The notes: generated from the sequence alone by a model not told the origin. 64,000 bases of DNA from Planktothrix serta PCC 8927 (GCF_900010725.2 NZ_LR734832.1:23459-87458), one strand, 5' to 3'; shown: positions 52,996 through 62,474, counted from the first letter of the stretch. Numbers and translations are program-made.

Positions 52996-54435
52996 ATGGA
53001 ATTTTTGTCCGATACTGTGGTTTTATCACGGATTCAATTTGCCTTGACGGCAATTTTTCATATGCTATGGCCTGTGATCACAACAGGAATGGCAATTTAT
53101 TTAGTGATTGTCGAAGGATTGTGGCTAAAAACTCGCAATCGAGACTATTATTATCATGCTAGATTTTGGTCAAAACTCTATGTTCTTAACTTTGGAATTG
53201 GTGTAGCATCCGGTTTACCAATGGAATTTCAATTTGGCACAAACTGGGCACCCTTTTCAGAAGCCGTCGGAGATTTTTTTGGCAGTATTTTAGGCTTTGA
53301 AGGCTCGATGGCGTTCATGCTAGAAGCCGGATTTTTAGGAATTATGCTATTTGGCTGGGAGCGAGTTAATCCCCGGATTCATTACCTAGCAACTATCATG
53401 GTCGCATTTGGGGCGAATCTTTCTACCTTCTGGATTTTAACCGCCAATTCCTGGTTACAAACGCCATCGGGGACAGAATTAATTAATGGAAAATTTATCG
53501 TTAATGACTACTTTCAAGCCATTCTAAATCCATTTATGGCGAAAAGTTTTCTCCATATGTTTTTCGCCACCCTAGAAACCTCCCTATTTGTAATTGGTGG
53601 AATTAGTGCTTGGTATATTCTGAATCAACGTCATCCTGCTTTTTTTGCTAAGTCTTTCAAAATTGTCTTAGCGGCGGCGATTGCGGTAACTCCCCTACAA
53701 ATTTATATTGGTCATTTAAGTGCTGAACAAGTCTATCATTATCAACCGACTAAATTAGCAGCAATAGAGGCAAAATGGGAAACGACTCCCGCCGGAGAAA
53801 CTGCTGATTGGACGCTGTTAGCCTTCCCGAATGAAAAAGCCCAAAAAAATGATTGGGAATTGTCAATCCCCAACGGTTTAGGATATGTATTAGAGTTTAA
53901 AAAACAACTCTCTGAACCCGTTTTAGGTCTGAAATATTGGAAACCTGAAGACCGTCCTCGGATGGTGGGATTAATTTATTATGCCTTTCGGATTATGAGT
54001 GGAATTGGTTTCTTTTTAGCAGGTTTAATGCTAGTCACTGTATTTCAATGGTGGCGAGGAAAATTATCAGCTTCAGAAATTTCTCAACAACGTTGGTTAT
54101 TACGCGCTTGGTTGTTTGCCGCTCCTTTGGGATATATTGCAGTTGAATCGGGTTGGATTGTGCGTTGTGTGGGACGACAACCCTGGACAGTTTATGGGCA
54201 AATTCGCACCGTTGATGCAGCGTCTCATTTACCGCCAGGAGAGGTTTTAGGCTCGTTATTAGTATTTACAACAATTTACACAATTTTATTGATTTCTGCC
54301 CTCTATTTTGGCAGTAAAATTATTCGCCAAGGGCCGAATTTAGAACTCTCAATTCCTGGGGAAGAAAAACAGGCATTAGAGACAACTCCAGCGACCCATA
54401 TCCCTGATAGTCGCCCCTTAGAAACTCAACAATAG
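52996..54435 (+). CDS. cydA: Cytochrome bd quinol oxidase subunit I
   Basis: The 479-residue protein has multiple membrane helices and CydA signatures: FHMLWPVITTGMAIYLVI (heme b595 His region), GVASGLPMEFQFGTNW, LEAGFLGIMLFGWERV, ANSWLQTPSG and GRQPWTVYGQIRT. The Q-loop after the VYHYQP segment is short, as in the cyanide-insensitive/short-loop class. It oxidises quinol and reduces oxygen to water without proton pumping. It pairs with cydB 7 bases downstream. Confidence 0.95.
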   Translation: MEFLSDTVVLSRIQFALTAIFHMLWPVITTGMAIYLVIVEGLWLKTRNRDYYYHARFWSKLYVLNFGIGVASGLPMEFQFGTNWAPFSEAVGDFFGSILGFEGSMAFMLEAGFLGIMLFGWERVNPRIHYLATIMVAFGANLSTFWILTANSWLQTPSGTELINGKFIVNDYFQAILNPFMAKSFLHMFFATLETSLFVIGGISAWYILNQRHPAFFAKSFKIVLAAAIAVTPLQIYIGHLSAEQVYHYQPTKLAAIEAKWETTPAGETADWTLLAFPNEKAQKNDWELSIPNGLGYVLEFKKQLSEPVLGLKYWKPEDRPRMVGLIYYAFRIMSGIGFFLAGLMLVTVFQWWRGKLSASEISQQRWLLRAWLFAAPLGYIAVESGWIVRCVGRQPWTVYGQIRTVDAASHLPPGEVLGSLLVFTTIYTILLISALYFGSKIIRQGPNLELSIPGEEKQALETTPATHIPDSRPLETQQ

Positions 54436-54442
54436 GAGAATT

Positions 54443-55444
54443 ATGGAGAGTTTAACGCATTTTTTGGATCAGGTTTGGTTTGTAATTCTAGCTTTGTTCC
54501 TACTTTTATATGTAATGTTAGATGGGTTTGATTTAGGGGTAGGGATTTTATCTCTCACCAGTTCTGATGAACAACGTCGCAGTATTTTGATGACCAGTTT
54601 GGGCAATGTTTGGGATGCCAATGAAACTTGGTTAGTGTTAATGGGGGGTGCTTTATTTGGGGCGTTTCCTTTAGCTTATGCTACTATCCTAAATGCTCTT
54701 TATATTCCCATTTTTGGGATGATTTTTGGATTAATTTTTCGGGCGGTGGCTTTTGAGTTTCGAGAACACGCAGAAAACAAATTACTCTGGAATTTTGCTT
54801 TTGGAGCGGGGAGTTTTTTGGCGGCACTTTCTCAGGGATTTGCATTAGGAGGAGTTTTACAAGGGATTGCGGTAGATGAGCTTGGACATTTTACTGGGGG
54901 AATGTGGGATTGGTTAGATTGGCGATCGCTATTGGTGGCAATAACCTTAATTCAAGGTTATGTTTTAATTGGCTCTACCTATTTAATTATGAAGACTGAG
55001 GGAGAGTTGCAAATCATCCATTATCGCACAGCTAAACTGGCAGCTTTAACAACATTAGTCGGTGCAATTTTAATCACAATTACAACGCCTTTTGTTTCTG
55101 AAAATATCCGAACTAAGTTATTTCATGAGCCAGAAATTTATGTGTTTGCGGTGATTCCGATTTTGGGTCTTCTTTTTGTGGGGTTGCTATTAAAAAGTCT
55201 GAAGCAACGGGAGGAAACAACACCTTTTATTTGGACTATTTTAATCTTTTTGATCACGTTTATAGGCTTAGGATTAATCGTTTTTCCCTATATTATTCCT
55301 CCTTCGATCACCATTTATCAAGCTGCTGCTTCCCCTAGCGCCTTAGTGTTCATGATCACTTTTATTGGTTTTCTAATTCCCATTATGTTGTTTTATAATA
55401 TCTATAACTATGTTGTGTTTAGAGGTAAGGTGATTGAATCGTAG
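54443..55444 (+). CDS. cydB: Cytochrome bd quinol oxidase subunit II
   Basis: The 333-residue membrane protein has the CydB start VWFVILALFLLLYVMLDGFDLGVGIL, then GNVWDANETWLVLMGGALFGAFPLAYA, FEFREHA and a QGYVLIGSTYLIMKTEG segment. Helices run to the C terminus. It forms the heterodimer with CydA in the thylakoid or cytoplasmic membrane. No cydX-like or cydCD gene is adjacent. A terminator hairpin begins 2 bases after the stop codon. Confidence 0.95.
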   Translation: MESLTHFLDQVWFVILALFLLLYVMLDGFDLGVGILSLTSSDEQRRSILMTSLGNVWDANETWLVLMGGALFGAFPLAYATILNALYIPIFGMIFGLIFRAVAFEFREHAENKLLWNFAFGAGSFLAALSQGFALGGVLQGIAVDELGHFTGGMWDWLDWRSLLVAITLIQGYVLIGSTYLIMKTEGELQIIHYRTAKLAALTTLVGAILITITTPFVSENIRTKLFHEPEIYVFAVIPILGLLFVGLLLKSLKQREETTPFIWTILIFLITFIGLGLIVFPYIIPPSITIYQAAASPSALVFMITFIGFLIPIMLFYNIYNYVVFRGKVIES

Positions 55445-55645
55445 TGAGCCCTTCAGGGCTCTTTAACATGGGTTCAAGCGCAACAACAAATTATCCCCAT
55501 AGGATTATCGACATCAATCCAGAATTATAGCAACCGCTTTAGTGGTTAGGACATACAATTTGGGGAGTTTTATGCAGAAATTTTCCGTATATCGTTCTGA
55601 TCAGGTATGTTATACAGAAAGTTTCCGTATAATGTATAGTTAGGC
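55441..55645. repeat. Complete copy of the 49-55 kb dispersed repeat
   Basis: Three modules occur in order: the GAGCCC-TTCA-GGGCTC hairpin with GCGCAACAAC; ATTATCCCCATAGGATTAT to CAACCGCTTT; and TTAGGACATACAATT to TTTCCGTATA, with the last word partly doubled (TTTTCCGTATATC, GTTTCCGTATAATG). Partial copies lie at 49097-49200, 49911-49958 and 50985-51120. Confidence 0.82.
55446..55464 (+). terminator. Terminator after cydB
   Basis: GAGCCC-TTCA-GGGCTC followed by TTT, immediately after the cydB stop. It is identical to the hairpin after moxR. Confidence 0.65.
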
Positions 55646-55700
55646 AGACCACTCTCTTGAAAGTGAAACAACATTCCAATACAAGGGCTTGTAAACACCC

Positions 55701-56276
55701 TTATAAGGATTGAAGGAATTCGAGAAGGCTTTCAAACGAAGGGCAGCGCTTAGAGCAAAGCTCTAAATTCAATATTTCTGCTAATTCAACATTCATGTTT
55801 GTACTGTAACGGGGCTTTCTATTTTCACCAATTGATAGTTTTATTAATTGCTCTTTCGGTTTAGTAATCAAGTGAGGATTTGCCTTCGCTTCACCTTTGC
55901 CACGTCCAATGTGTTTGATAACCTCTGGATCAGACCAGAACCAAGCTTCTAATTCTTCAATTGGAATGCAGATGTGTTTATGGATATCTTTAACCTTAGA
56001 AGCAGCAGCCTCTAAAGTCTCTCGCAGTTTCGCTTCATCATTAAGAGAGTTATTGTGTTGATTACGATCTAAATCATGAAGAATGATAAAAGCATTACAA
56101 CCTTCACTGGACATAACTTTAAGTTTGGCTGATAGCTTTCTTTTTAAGGTGCTACATCCTTTAGATGCCCACGGCTTTGTCCTGGTATTTGTACCAAGTA
56201 CGCGATGTACAATTTTCCGAATTGTATCGCAGTCTGTATCATCTTCAGCAATTAGAGCTATTAAGGGATTACTCAT
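55701..56276 (-). CDS. DUF4276 TOPRIM-like partner of ATPase
   Basis: About 191 residues from the ATG at 56276. The N terminus PLIALIAEDDTDCDTIRKIV and the later FIILHDLDRN give a TOPRIM-like Glu then Asp-x-Asp pattern; IPIEELEAWFWSDPEVI is typical of DUF4276. It is the predicted nuclease or effector half of an OLD-like two-protein system. The ATG lies within the end of the ATPase gene (overlap ATGAGTAA). An open extension to 56303 is rejected in favour of this coupled start. Confidence 0.85.
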   Translation of the reverse strand: MSNPLIALIAEDDTDCDTIRKIVHRVLGTNTRTKPWASKGCSTLKRKLSAKLKVMSSEGCNAFIILHDLDRNQHNNSLNDEAKLRETLEAAASKVKDIHKHICIPIEELEAWFWSDPEVIKHIGRGKGEAKANPHLITKPKEQLIKLSIGENRKPRYSTNMNVELAEILNLELCSKRCPSFESLLEFLQSL

Positions 56277-57486
56277 CGAGAATACCACTATAAAGCCAGT
56301 CACCTAAGTCCCCTTCTTCGTAAAGATATTCAACGACTTTATGAATCTCTTCCTCTCCTAGCTTCCGAACAGTTGTCTGTCCATGATTTCGATAAACTAA
56401 ATTTATTTTTTCTGGGCTAGTCCATGCTACTACCTGTGGAGAATGGGTGGAGAGAATTAAATTTTCCTCAAGCGTGTATGTTTCAATTTCATTTAGTAAC
56501 TTTGCTAGCATTCCAGGATGAATTTGTGTTTCAGGCTCTTCAATTATTGTCGTTGCATTAGGATATGAAGCAATTATTTCTATAAGAATCGATAAAACCC
56601 GTAGCGTTCCATCAGAGAGCAGCCCAATATTAACTCCGTCTAACAACACTGAAGAAACATATTCTTCGCCTTCATCCTCAATTTTTTCTCTAGGTTCCTC
56701 ACTTAAAACAAATTTCTGTACAGTTATTTTGTTTCCAAGTCCAATCCGCCGACAAACACTTTCAAGTTCATCAAGTTCTCTCATCTCTAGGCGAAGGATT
56801 TTACGTGCTAGGCTATCCGCCAACCCAAAAGCACCTAAAGAAATGCCTCGGCTTGACACCCGGAGAAGAGATGGGCGACGCCTGGATGTTTGACGCACAG
56901 GGGTCTTTCCAAGAAGACGGACTCCTCTCAGAACAGCATAAACCCATTGCATCTCGTCAGGTAGTTTCAGTCGTGAGTTTTCTGGAAGATGAGCCTGCCG
57001 AAGCGAGTTAGTATTACCAAGAATAGTAATAGTAGGATCGCCACCATTGCTGAAAGTTGTTACTCCAGTTTCAGTAGTCCATAAGATTTCCTGATCTCCG
57101 TCAGCATATTGGCAACAATCATTCCAGGAGAACTGGCTTTCCTCCGAACTCTCATTTGTAGACTCGTCTAAGTCTGAGTCGTTGGTAGAACTGGGTATAA
57201 ATATAAGCTCATACCTGTATCTAAGCTGACGCTCAGTTGGTGTTGAAATTCTAATATCTAATATTTTTGGAATGCTATCACTATCAAGTAGCCGAAATCG
57301 ACTGAGCCTACCAATAGCCCGCGACGAGATAGCTTCAAAACCTTCAAGAATAGCTGATTTTCCAGCCCCATTTCGCCCGACCAACACTCCAACGCGGTCA
57401 AAGAGGGACAAGGAAATCTGACTGCCTAGGGCAGTCCAACCGTCAAGAGTAAAGGACAAGAGCCGAGGCTGATTTGTATTGGGCAA
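56269..57486 (-). CDS. AAA family ATPase (OLD-like), partner of DUF4276
   Basis: The 405-residue protein has LFDRVGVLVGRNGAGKSAILEGF, with Walker A at 37-45. The C-terminal ABC elements are NIGLLSDGTLRVLSILIEII (signature-like), TTIIEEPETQIHPGM (Walker B) and LILSTHSPQVVAW. The only suitable start is TTG at 57486. Paired with a TOPRIM-like gene, it resembles split OLD-family systems, some of which defend against phage. Confidence 0.85.
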   Translation of the reverse strand: MPNTNQPRLLSFTLDGWTALGSQISLSLFDRVGVLVGRNGAGKSAILEGFEAISSRAIGRLSRFRLLDSDSIPKILDIRISTPTERQLRYRYELIFIPSSTNDSDLDESTNESSEESQFSWNDCCQYADGDQEILWTTETGVTTFSNGGDPTITILGNTNSLRQAHLPENSRLKLPDEMQWVYAVLRGVRLLGKTPVRQTSRRRPSLLRVSSRGISLGAFGLADSLARKILRLEMRELDELESVCRRIGLGNKITVQKFVLSEEPREKIEDEGEEYVSSVLLDGVNIGLLSDGTLRVLSILIEIIASYPNATTIIEEPETQIHPGMLAKLLNEIETYTLEENLILSTHSPQVVAWTSPEKINLVYRNHGQTTVRKLGEEEIHKVVEYLYEEGDLGDWLYSGILDE

Positions 57487-57749
57487 GATGTAGTTTTCCC
57501 TTCCATATTGAGCATCTTAGTAAATCTTACCTGATGGCATCTATGTTTTCTGCTCAATCTCGTCAAAAATGGAGCCAATCCTCTCAAGCTTGACTGTTTC
57601 GGAACTACCTAACAACCGCGCTGCACCGGAACGCCTAAAAGTGTTGGTTGAGTTGTAAAGTTTGTTTGTGGCGGGTGATGAGCAACGTTATCTCCCATCC
57701 TAAACTACACTAACTCAATGGAGTTGCAAGTTCATCGGATTATGCAGTG

Positions 57750-59102
57750 TTAAGTTGGACACCAGGTTTTAATAACTTGACCTGTAAGTTTTTGCCCTAA
57801 CCAGGGGGTATTAACGGAGCGAGATTTCAGGGTATTAGCATTAACTGTCCAAGGATGTTGAGGGTCAAATAATATCATTTCTGCGGGTTGGTCGGGTTGA
57901 ATAGAAGGGGGTGTTTGTTGTAAACAAAAAGCAGGTTGACTGCTTAAGACTCGCCATAAATCTAAGGCTGACCAGCGCCCAGATTCAACAAAGGTTTTCC
58001 ATAATAAAGGTAACGCTAATTCTAAGCCAATAGATCCGGGGGGAGCATCGGAAAAGGCTACGGTTTTTTCTTCATAGGAATAGGGGGTATGATCAATGGC
58101 GATCGCATCAATAATTCCTGTCTCAATTCCTTGAATTAAAGCCTTTTGATCCGCAGGATTTCCTAAAGGCGGATCTAATCTTAAATTCGGGTCATAAGGG
58201 AGAGGAATAGAATTAACAAGAGTTGGATTTTCTAAGGTTTCAGAATCTTCTAAAGGTTGATTCCAAATCCGATTAATAGATGTTGTATTTAATAATAAAT
58301 GTATCCAGGTTGTACTGGCTGTTATCGGTAAATCACGAGCTTTCGCTTGAGCAATTAATTCTACACTTCTGGCGGTAGAAACCCGCATAATATGAACAGG
58401 GGTTCCCGTCACTTCGACTAATTCTAATAAAGCCGCTAAAGCGGCAGTTTCAGCATAGTCTGGAATTCCGGGTAAACCGGATAAGATAGAATCATGACCT
58501 TCTCGCATGACTCCATTAACCACTAATGTGCGATCGCAACAATATAAAGCTAAGGGTTTATTTAAAGGCTTTAAATATTCTAATATTCTTCTTAATAATG
58601 CTAAATTTTGCAAAGGTTGACCATCGCTAAAACCGACAATACCAGCATCCGCTAATTCGTTCAATTCTGTCATTTGTTGACTGGCTACATCTTGGGTTAA
58701 TGCACCCCAAACATATAACTTAGGAACAGAAAATCCTGAATTAATCAAGACTTTTTGAGAACGTTCTTTTAATAATGTTACTGTTGCTGGATTATCAATA
58801 GCCGGAATCGTATTCGGTAAAATAGCTAACCGAGTAAATCCTCCGGCTCCTGCTGCATTTAATAAGGAATTTAAACTTTCTCGTTCCTCAAATCCCGGTT
58901 CTCCACTGTGACTATATAAATCAACTAATCCTGGCCCTAAAATTAACCCTTTACTATTAATAATTTGGGTATTTTCAGGGTAATCATTAATCTGAGATTC
59001 AATAGTTCTAATATAACCATCAATCACTAAAATATCAGCGATTTGATCTCGTTGAGAAACCGGATCAATCACACGAACTTGCTTTAAAAGTTGACAATTC
59101 AT
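57750..59102 (-). CDS. pyrC: Dihydroorotase homologue with altered metal site
   Basis: About 450 residues from the ATG at 59102 (MNCQLLKQVRVIDPVSQRDQ). The amidohydrolase layout is clear: LILGPGLVDLYSHSGEPGFEERESL, PIHIMRVSTARSVELI-type strands, IDAIAIDHTPYSYEEK, and a C-terminal WLGQKLTGQV. The normal His-x-His of dihydroorotase (DxHxHxREPG) is Asp61-x-Tyr63-x-His65 here, and DHAPH reads DHTPY, so two metal ligands are replaced. It may be an inactive PyrC-like (PyrX-type) subunit for aspartate transcarbamoylase, or a divergent enzyme. Heptamer repeats replace the usual ribosome binding site. Confidence 0.8.
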   Translation of the reverse strand: MNCQLLKQVRVIDPVSQRDQIADILVIDGYIRTIESQINDYPENTQIINSKGLILGPGLVDLYSHSGEPGFEERESLNSLLNAAGAGGFTRLAILPNTIPAIDNPATVTLLKERSQKVLINSGFSVPKLYVWGALTQDVASQQMTELNELADAGIVGFSDGQPLQNLALLRRILEYLKPLNKPLALYCCDRTLVVNGVMREGHDSILSGLPGIPDYAETAALAALLELVEVTGTPVHIMRVSTARSVELIAQAKARDLPITASTTWIHLLLNTTSINRIWNQPLEDSETLENPTLVNSIPLPYDPNLRLDPPLGNPADQKALIQGIETGIIDAIAIDHTPYSYEEKTVAFSDAPPGSIGLELALPLLWKTFVESGRWSALDLWRVLSSQPAFCLQQTPPSIQPDQPAEMILFDPQHPWTVNANTLKSRSVNTPWLGQKLTGQVIKTWCPT

Positions 59103-59103
59103 A

Positions 59104-59131
59104 GTCGGGTGTCGGGTGTCGGGTGTCAGTG
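59104..59131. repeat. Heptamer STRR abutting the pyrC start codon
   Basis: GTCGGGT occurs three times plus a degenerate fourth unit. Only one base separates the repeat from the start codon (59100-59102), so on the coding strand ACCCGAC units occupy the whole Shine-Dalgarno region. Confidence 0.85.
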
Positions 59132-59406
59132 AGTAGTTGTAGGGGCGGGGGAACCCAAAGCGTGTCAATTTAAGGCTTAAAAGCCTTGAAATAAATTTCC
59201 GGTGTAGGGGCGGGTTCAGTGGGGTTGCGGTTAATGAGCAAAGATCTTACAGAACCCGCCCCTACAAACCCGTTAAAACGGGTTAATGAAGAATGATCTT
59301 AGTCATCTTTAGATGACTTCAGCTTTTAGCCCGAACTTTAGTTCAGGGCGAGGGGAACTTAAGTTGACACGCTTTGAGTTACTCCGCCCTACCAGCCAAC
59401 CGCCAA
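59132..59406. repeat. GTAGGGGCGGG-type repeats between pyrC and the phosphatase gene
   Basis: The arms GTAGGGGCGGGGGAACCC, GTAGGGGCGGGTTC and GAACCCGCCCCTAC (to 59272) belong to the dispersed family at 1-265. A longer-range inverted pair, AAGCGTGTCAATTTAAG (59158-59174) and CTTAAGTTGACACGCTTT (59357-59374), encloses the core. No gene is seen. Confidence 0.7.
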
Positions 59407-60765
59407 CTATAACGCTCCAGCCGCAGTTTTATCGAGAATACTACCGGATAAATGGCTAGTAATATTATCGGCTTGTAATACAGGTAAACCCTCAATTCCG
59501 TGCGGATAATCAATCACTGTTACCGCACCATTTCCTTGTTTAAAATTCCAAAAATGATCCGGTGGCAGATTAAATAATTGACACAAAAGAGCCTTATTAA
59601 TGGCATCATGGGCAACCACTAATATTGTTACAGGTTGGTGATTATAAGTTTCAACAATTTTCTTCCAAGCGATTAAAGAACGTTGCCAAACCTGTTGTAA
59701 ATTCTCCCCTTCCGGCATTTGAACCGTTTGGGGTGCGATTTTCCATTCCTGTAATAATCCTGGGTAAAGCTGTTCGATTTCCGCCTCAAATTTGCCTTCC
59801 CATAACCCATGACTAATTTCGCAAAATTCCGGTTCTAATTGTAATTCTATCCCCGGATGATCTTGTAAAATAATCTCTGCCGTTTCCTTCGGACGCGCCA
59901 TCGGACTTGTCACCGCAAAATCAATTTTAATGTCTTTTAAAAATTCTGCGGCTTTGCGGGCTTGTTCTCGACCATTATCATTTAACGGCACATCAATTTG
60001 CCCTTGAAATTGCCCCATGCGGTTCCATTCCGTTTCCCCATGACGCACTAATAATAATCGCGGCCCTTGATGTCCGGGGCGCACAGAAGGCAATTTATGA
60101 CCAACATGAGTGGTCAAGTTCATCGACTCTAATTGTACATCCGCAGGTTTCGGTAATTCTCCGGGGATAATATTAGTAAAATTCAAAATACTAATCCCAC
60201 AATTAGACTGTTGCAAGCCTTGGTAAAATTGAGGTTCAACCCCCAAAGCCGTCGCAATTAAACAGCGATTAATTCCATTATGAGCAACTAATAAAATCGT
60301 TTGATTTTGATGACGACTTAAAATTTCACGCCAAAATTGTTTGGCTTGTTCAAATAATACCAATACCGGGAAATGTTGTTTTTCCCCTTCCGGTGTCGGA
60401 ACCCGCATAAAAAACTCATGGGGATATTCATGCCAAGCTCGATATTCATCGGAGAACTGTTCTAGGACAACTTGACGTTCCATCCCCGCCCACAGGGGTA
60501 AATCAATTTCCAGCAACAAATCATGGGGCTGAAGTTGAGGGGGATTTGACAGGCGCGTTACAATAATTTCAGCCGTTTGTTTTGCCCGTTGCAACGGACT
60601 ACAATACAAGGCATCGAACTTTAAACCCGTCAAGGCATCACCCACTTTTTGCGCCGCCACAGAACCTTTTTCTGTTAAAACAGAGTTGTCCGAGCGACCT
60701 TGAATTCGACGTTGGGCATTATAGGTACTTTGACCATGACGGACAAGAATTACACGGGTCGTCAT
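59407..60765 (-). CDS. Two-domain histidine phosphatase (phosphoglycerate-mutase-like)
   Basis: About 452 residues from the ATG at 60765. Two tandem histidine-phosphatase domains are seen. The first begins VILVRHGQSTYNAQRRIQGRSD with its second His in LLVAHNGINRCL. The second begins LLLVRHGETEWNRMGQFQGQ with LVVAHDAINKAL. Both keep the RHG phospho-His and the late His, so both may be active. Such fused proteins are conserved in cyanobacteria and usually labelled phosphoglycerate mutase; true substrates are uncertain. It is divergent from the CPBP protease gene. Confidence 0.88.
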   Translation of the reverse strand: MTTRVILVRHGQSTYNAQRRIQGRSDNSVLTEKGSVAAQKVGDALTGLKFDALYCSPLQRAKQTAEIIVTRLSNPPQLQPHDLLLEIDLPLWAGMERQVVLEQFSDEYRAWHEYPHEFFMRVPTPEGEKQHFPVLVLFEQAKQFWREILSRHQNQTILLVAHNGINRCLIATALGVEPQFYQGLQQSNCGISILNFTNIIPGELPKPADVQLESMNLTTHVGHKLPSVRPGHQGPRLLLVRHGETEWNRMGQFQGQIDVPLNDNGREQARKAAEFLKDIKIDFAVTSPMARPKETAEIILQDHPGIELQLEPEFCEISHGLWEGKFEAEIEQLYPGLLQEWKIAPQTVQMPEGENLQQVWQRSLIAWKKIVETYNHQPVTILVVAHDAINKALLCQLFNLPPDHFWNFKQGNGAVTVIDYPHGIEGLPVLQADNITSHLSGSILDKTAAGAL

Positions 60766-60911
60766 TTTTAAATTGAGGAATTGGAATTTTAGACTCTCGG
60801 TTGAGCGGAATTTAAGCCAGATGTCATTGTACCTTGTTTCGGACAGCATCAGGTAAAATGTTCTGTTTCTGGCTCAAAGTTGGGATTAATTTACGCTCAC
60901 GCTGGCAACTT

Positions 60912-62420
60912 ATGACACTGAAACGCTGGATTCTAGCAATTTTAACCTTAGTGGCGGTTAGCTTTTTGGGTTTATCGTTACTCGATAGTTGGACTCAACC
61001 GCAAATTCAAAGCCGTTTGGAATTATATCAAACCAATTTATTGCTTCATGCCTCCCAATGGCAAGGGAAGGAAATAGAAGAAGATAGTTTAATCACAGTG
61101 CGGGATAATTTGATTGGCAAAACTCCGGTAAAGGAAGCTTATAAGCAATATCAACAGGTACAAGAATCTGCTGAAAAAAGTTTAGCTAAAGTTCAAGAAA
61201 ATCAGGCTCAAATTGCACCCGATTCATTAAAAGAATTACAAGATCTGAATCAAGATTTACAACTGCAAATCGGAATTTTACAAACTCAGTTAGATCAACC
61301 GGATGCAGCGTTAAAAACCTGGAATATTTTGCTGAATTCCAGTAAGTCTAAAAATAATAGAGACACAACGGCAGAAACGGCAAGAGTTTTAACAGGATTA
61401 TGGCAAACTCCCGCCCGATTATTACCCGATGCTGAACCAATTTTACAAAAACAGTTAGAGGGTTGGTTTCGTTATCAAGCTTTAGTTAAACTCTATACGT
61501 TACAACAGCGTCCAGAGGCATTAGTGGCTTTAGAAACGCAAGAACAGCAACAAGCTGAACAAGCGTTTTTTAAGTTAATGATTGTTAGTGCTATTCCGGG
61601 GATGGGATTAGTCCTAGGATTGATATTAGCTATTGTTTTAGGCATTCAAACTCTCCTCAAAGGCAAAACTTCTATTCTGGCAACGAATATGGATGTTGCT
61701 TGGTTAATTCCTTGGAATGGAGAAATTATCTTACAAGTTTTTGTCGTGGGATTTTCATTATTGGGTCAACTGGTCATTCCCCTAACTTTAAGAGCAATTT
61801 TTCAAGAGTTGCATCTTCATCTGAATAATTTTGATGTCAGGACTCAAGCCGTTTATATTTTAATCACCTATCTGTTATTAATGATGGGGGGATTTTCGGT
61901 TTTGTATTTCTCGATTAAACCCTATTTCCCGTTACCGGAAGGATGGTTTACCTTCAAAATTAAAGACAATTGGTTTTTTTGGGGTTTAGGAGGATATTTG
62001 GTCGCCTTACCTTTGGTGATTTTAGTCTCTTTAATTAATCAGAAACTTTGGGATGGACAAGGCGGTAGTAATCCTTTATTACCAATTGCATTAGAAAGTC
62101 AGGATACGGTGGCTTTAACTATCTTTTTTATCACCGCATCCATCGCCGCCCCCCTCTTTGAAGAAATTATGTTTCGAGGATTTTTATTACCGTCCTTAAC
62201 CCGTTATCTTCCCTTGGGGAGTGCGATTATTTTAAGTGGGTTTTTATTCGCCGCAGCCCACTTAAATATTTCGGAAATTTTACCGTTAATGACGTTAGGA
62301 ATTGTGCTAGGGTTTGTGTATACGCGATCGCGCAATTTATTAGCTCCAATGTTCATGCACGGCTTATGGAATAGTGGGACTTTGTTGAGTTTATATATTC
62401 TCGGAAGTGGCGGAAGTTAG
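60912..62420 (+). CDS. CPBP family intramembrane metalloprotease
   Basis: About 502 residues from ATG 60912 (MTLKRWILAILTLVAVSFLG). Starts at 60858 and TTG 60834 are also open, but would put a charged leader before the first helix. An N-terminal membrane anchor is followed by a ~200-residue soluble helical part (QESAEKSLAKVQENQAQIAPDSLKEL). Several membrane helices follow, ending in the CPBP/ABI catalytic motifs: EEIMFRGFLLPSL (about 415), FLFAAAHL and MFMHGLWNSGT. These carry the Glu-Glu, Arg and two His residues. Cyanobacterial members may process prenylated or membrane proteins; substrate unknown. Confidence 0.88.
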   Translation: MTLKRWILAILTLVAVSFLGLSLLDSWTQPQIQSRLELYQTNLLLHASQWQGKEIEEDSLITVRDNLIGKTPVKEAYKQYQQVQESAEKSLAKVQENQAQIAPDSLKELQDLNQDLQLQIGILQTQLDQPDAALKTWNILLNSSKSKNNRDTTAETARVLTGLWQTPARLLPDAEPILQKQLEGWFRYQALVKLYTLQQRPEALVALETQEQQQAEQAFFKLMIVSAIPGMGLVLGLILAIVLGIQTLLKGKTSILATNMDVAWLIPWNGEIILQVFVVGFSLLGQLVIPLTLRAIFQELHLHLNNFDVRTQAVYILITYLLLMMGGFSVLYFSIKPYFPLPEGWFTFKIKDNWFFWGLGGYLVALPLVILVSLINQKLWDGQGGSNPLLPIALESQDTVALTIFFITASIAAPLFEEIMFRGFLLPSLTRYLPLGSAIILSGFLFAAAHLNISEILPLMTLGIVLGFVYTRSRNLLAPMFMHGLWNSGTLLSLYILGSGGS

Positions 62421-62474
62421 CGCAAATGGGGTTGGAAGACCCAACCCCTACAATAAAATATTACAACGTCAAGT

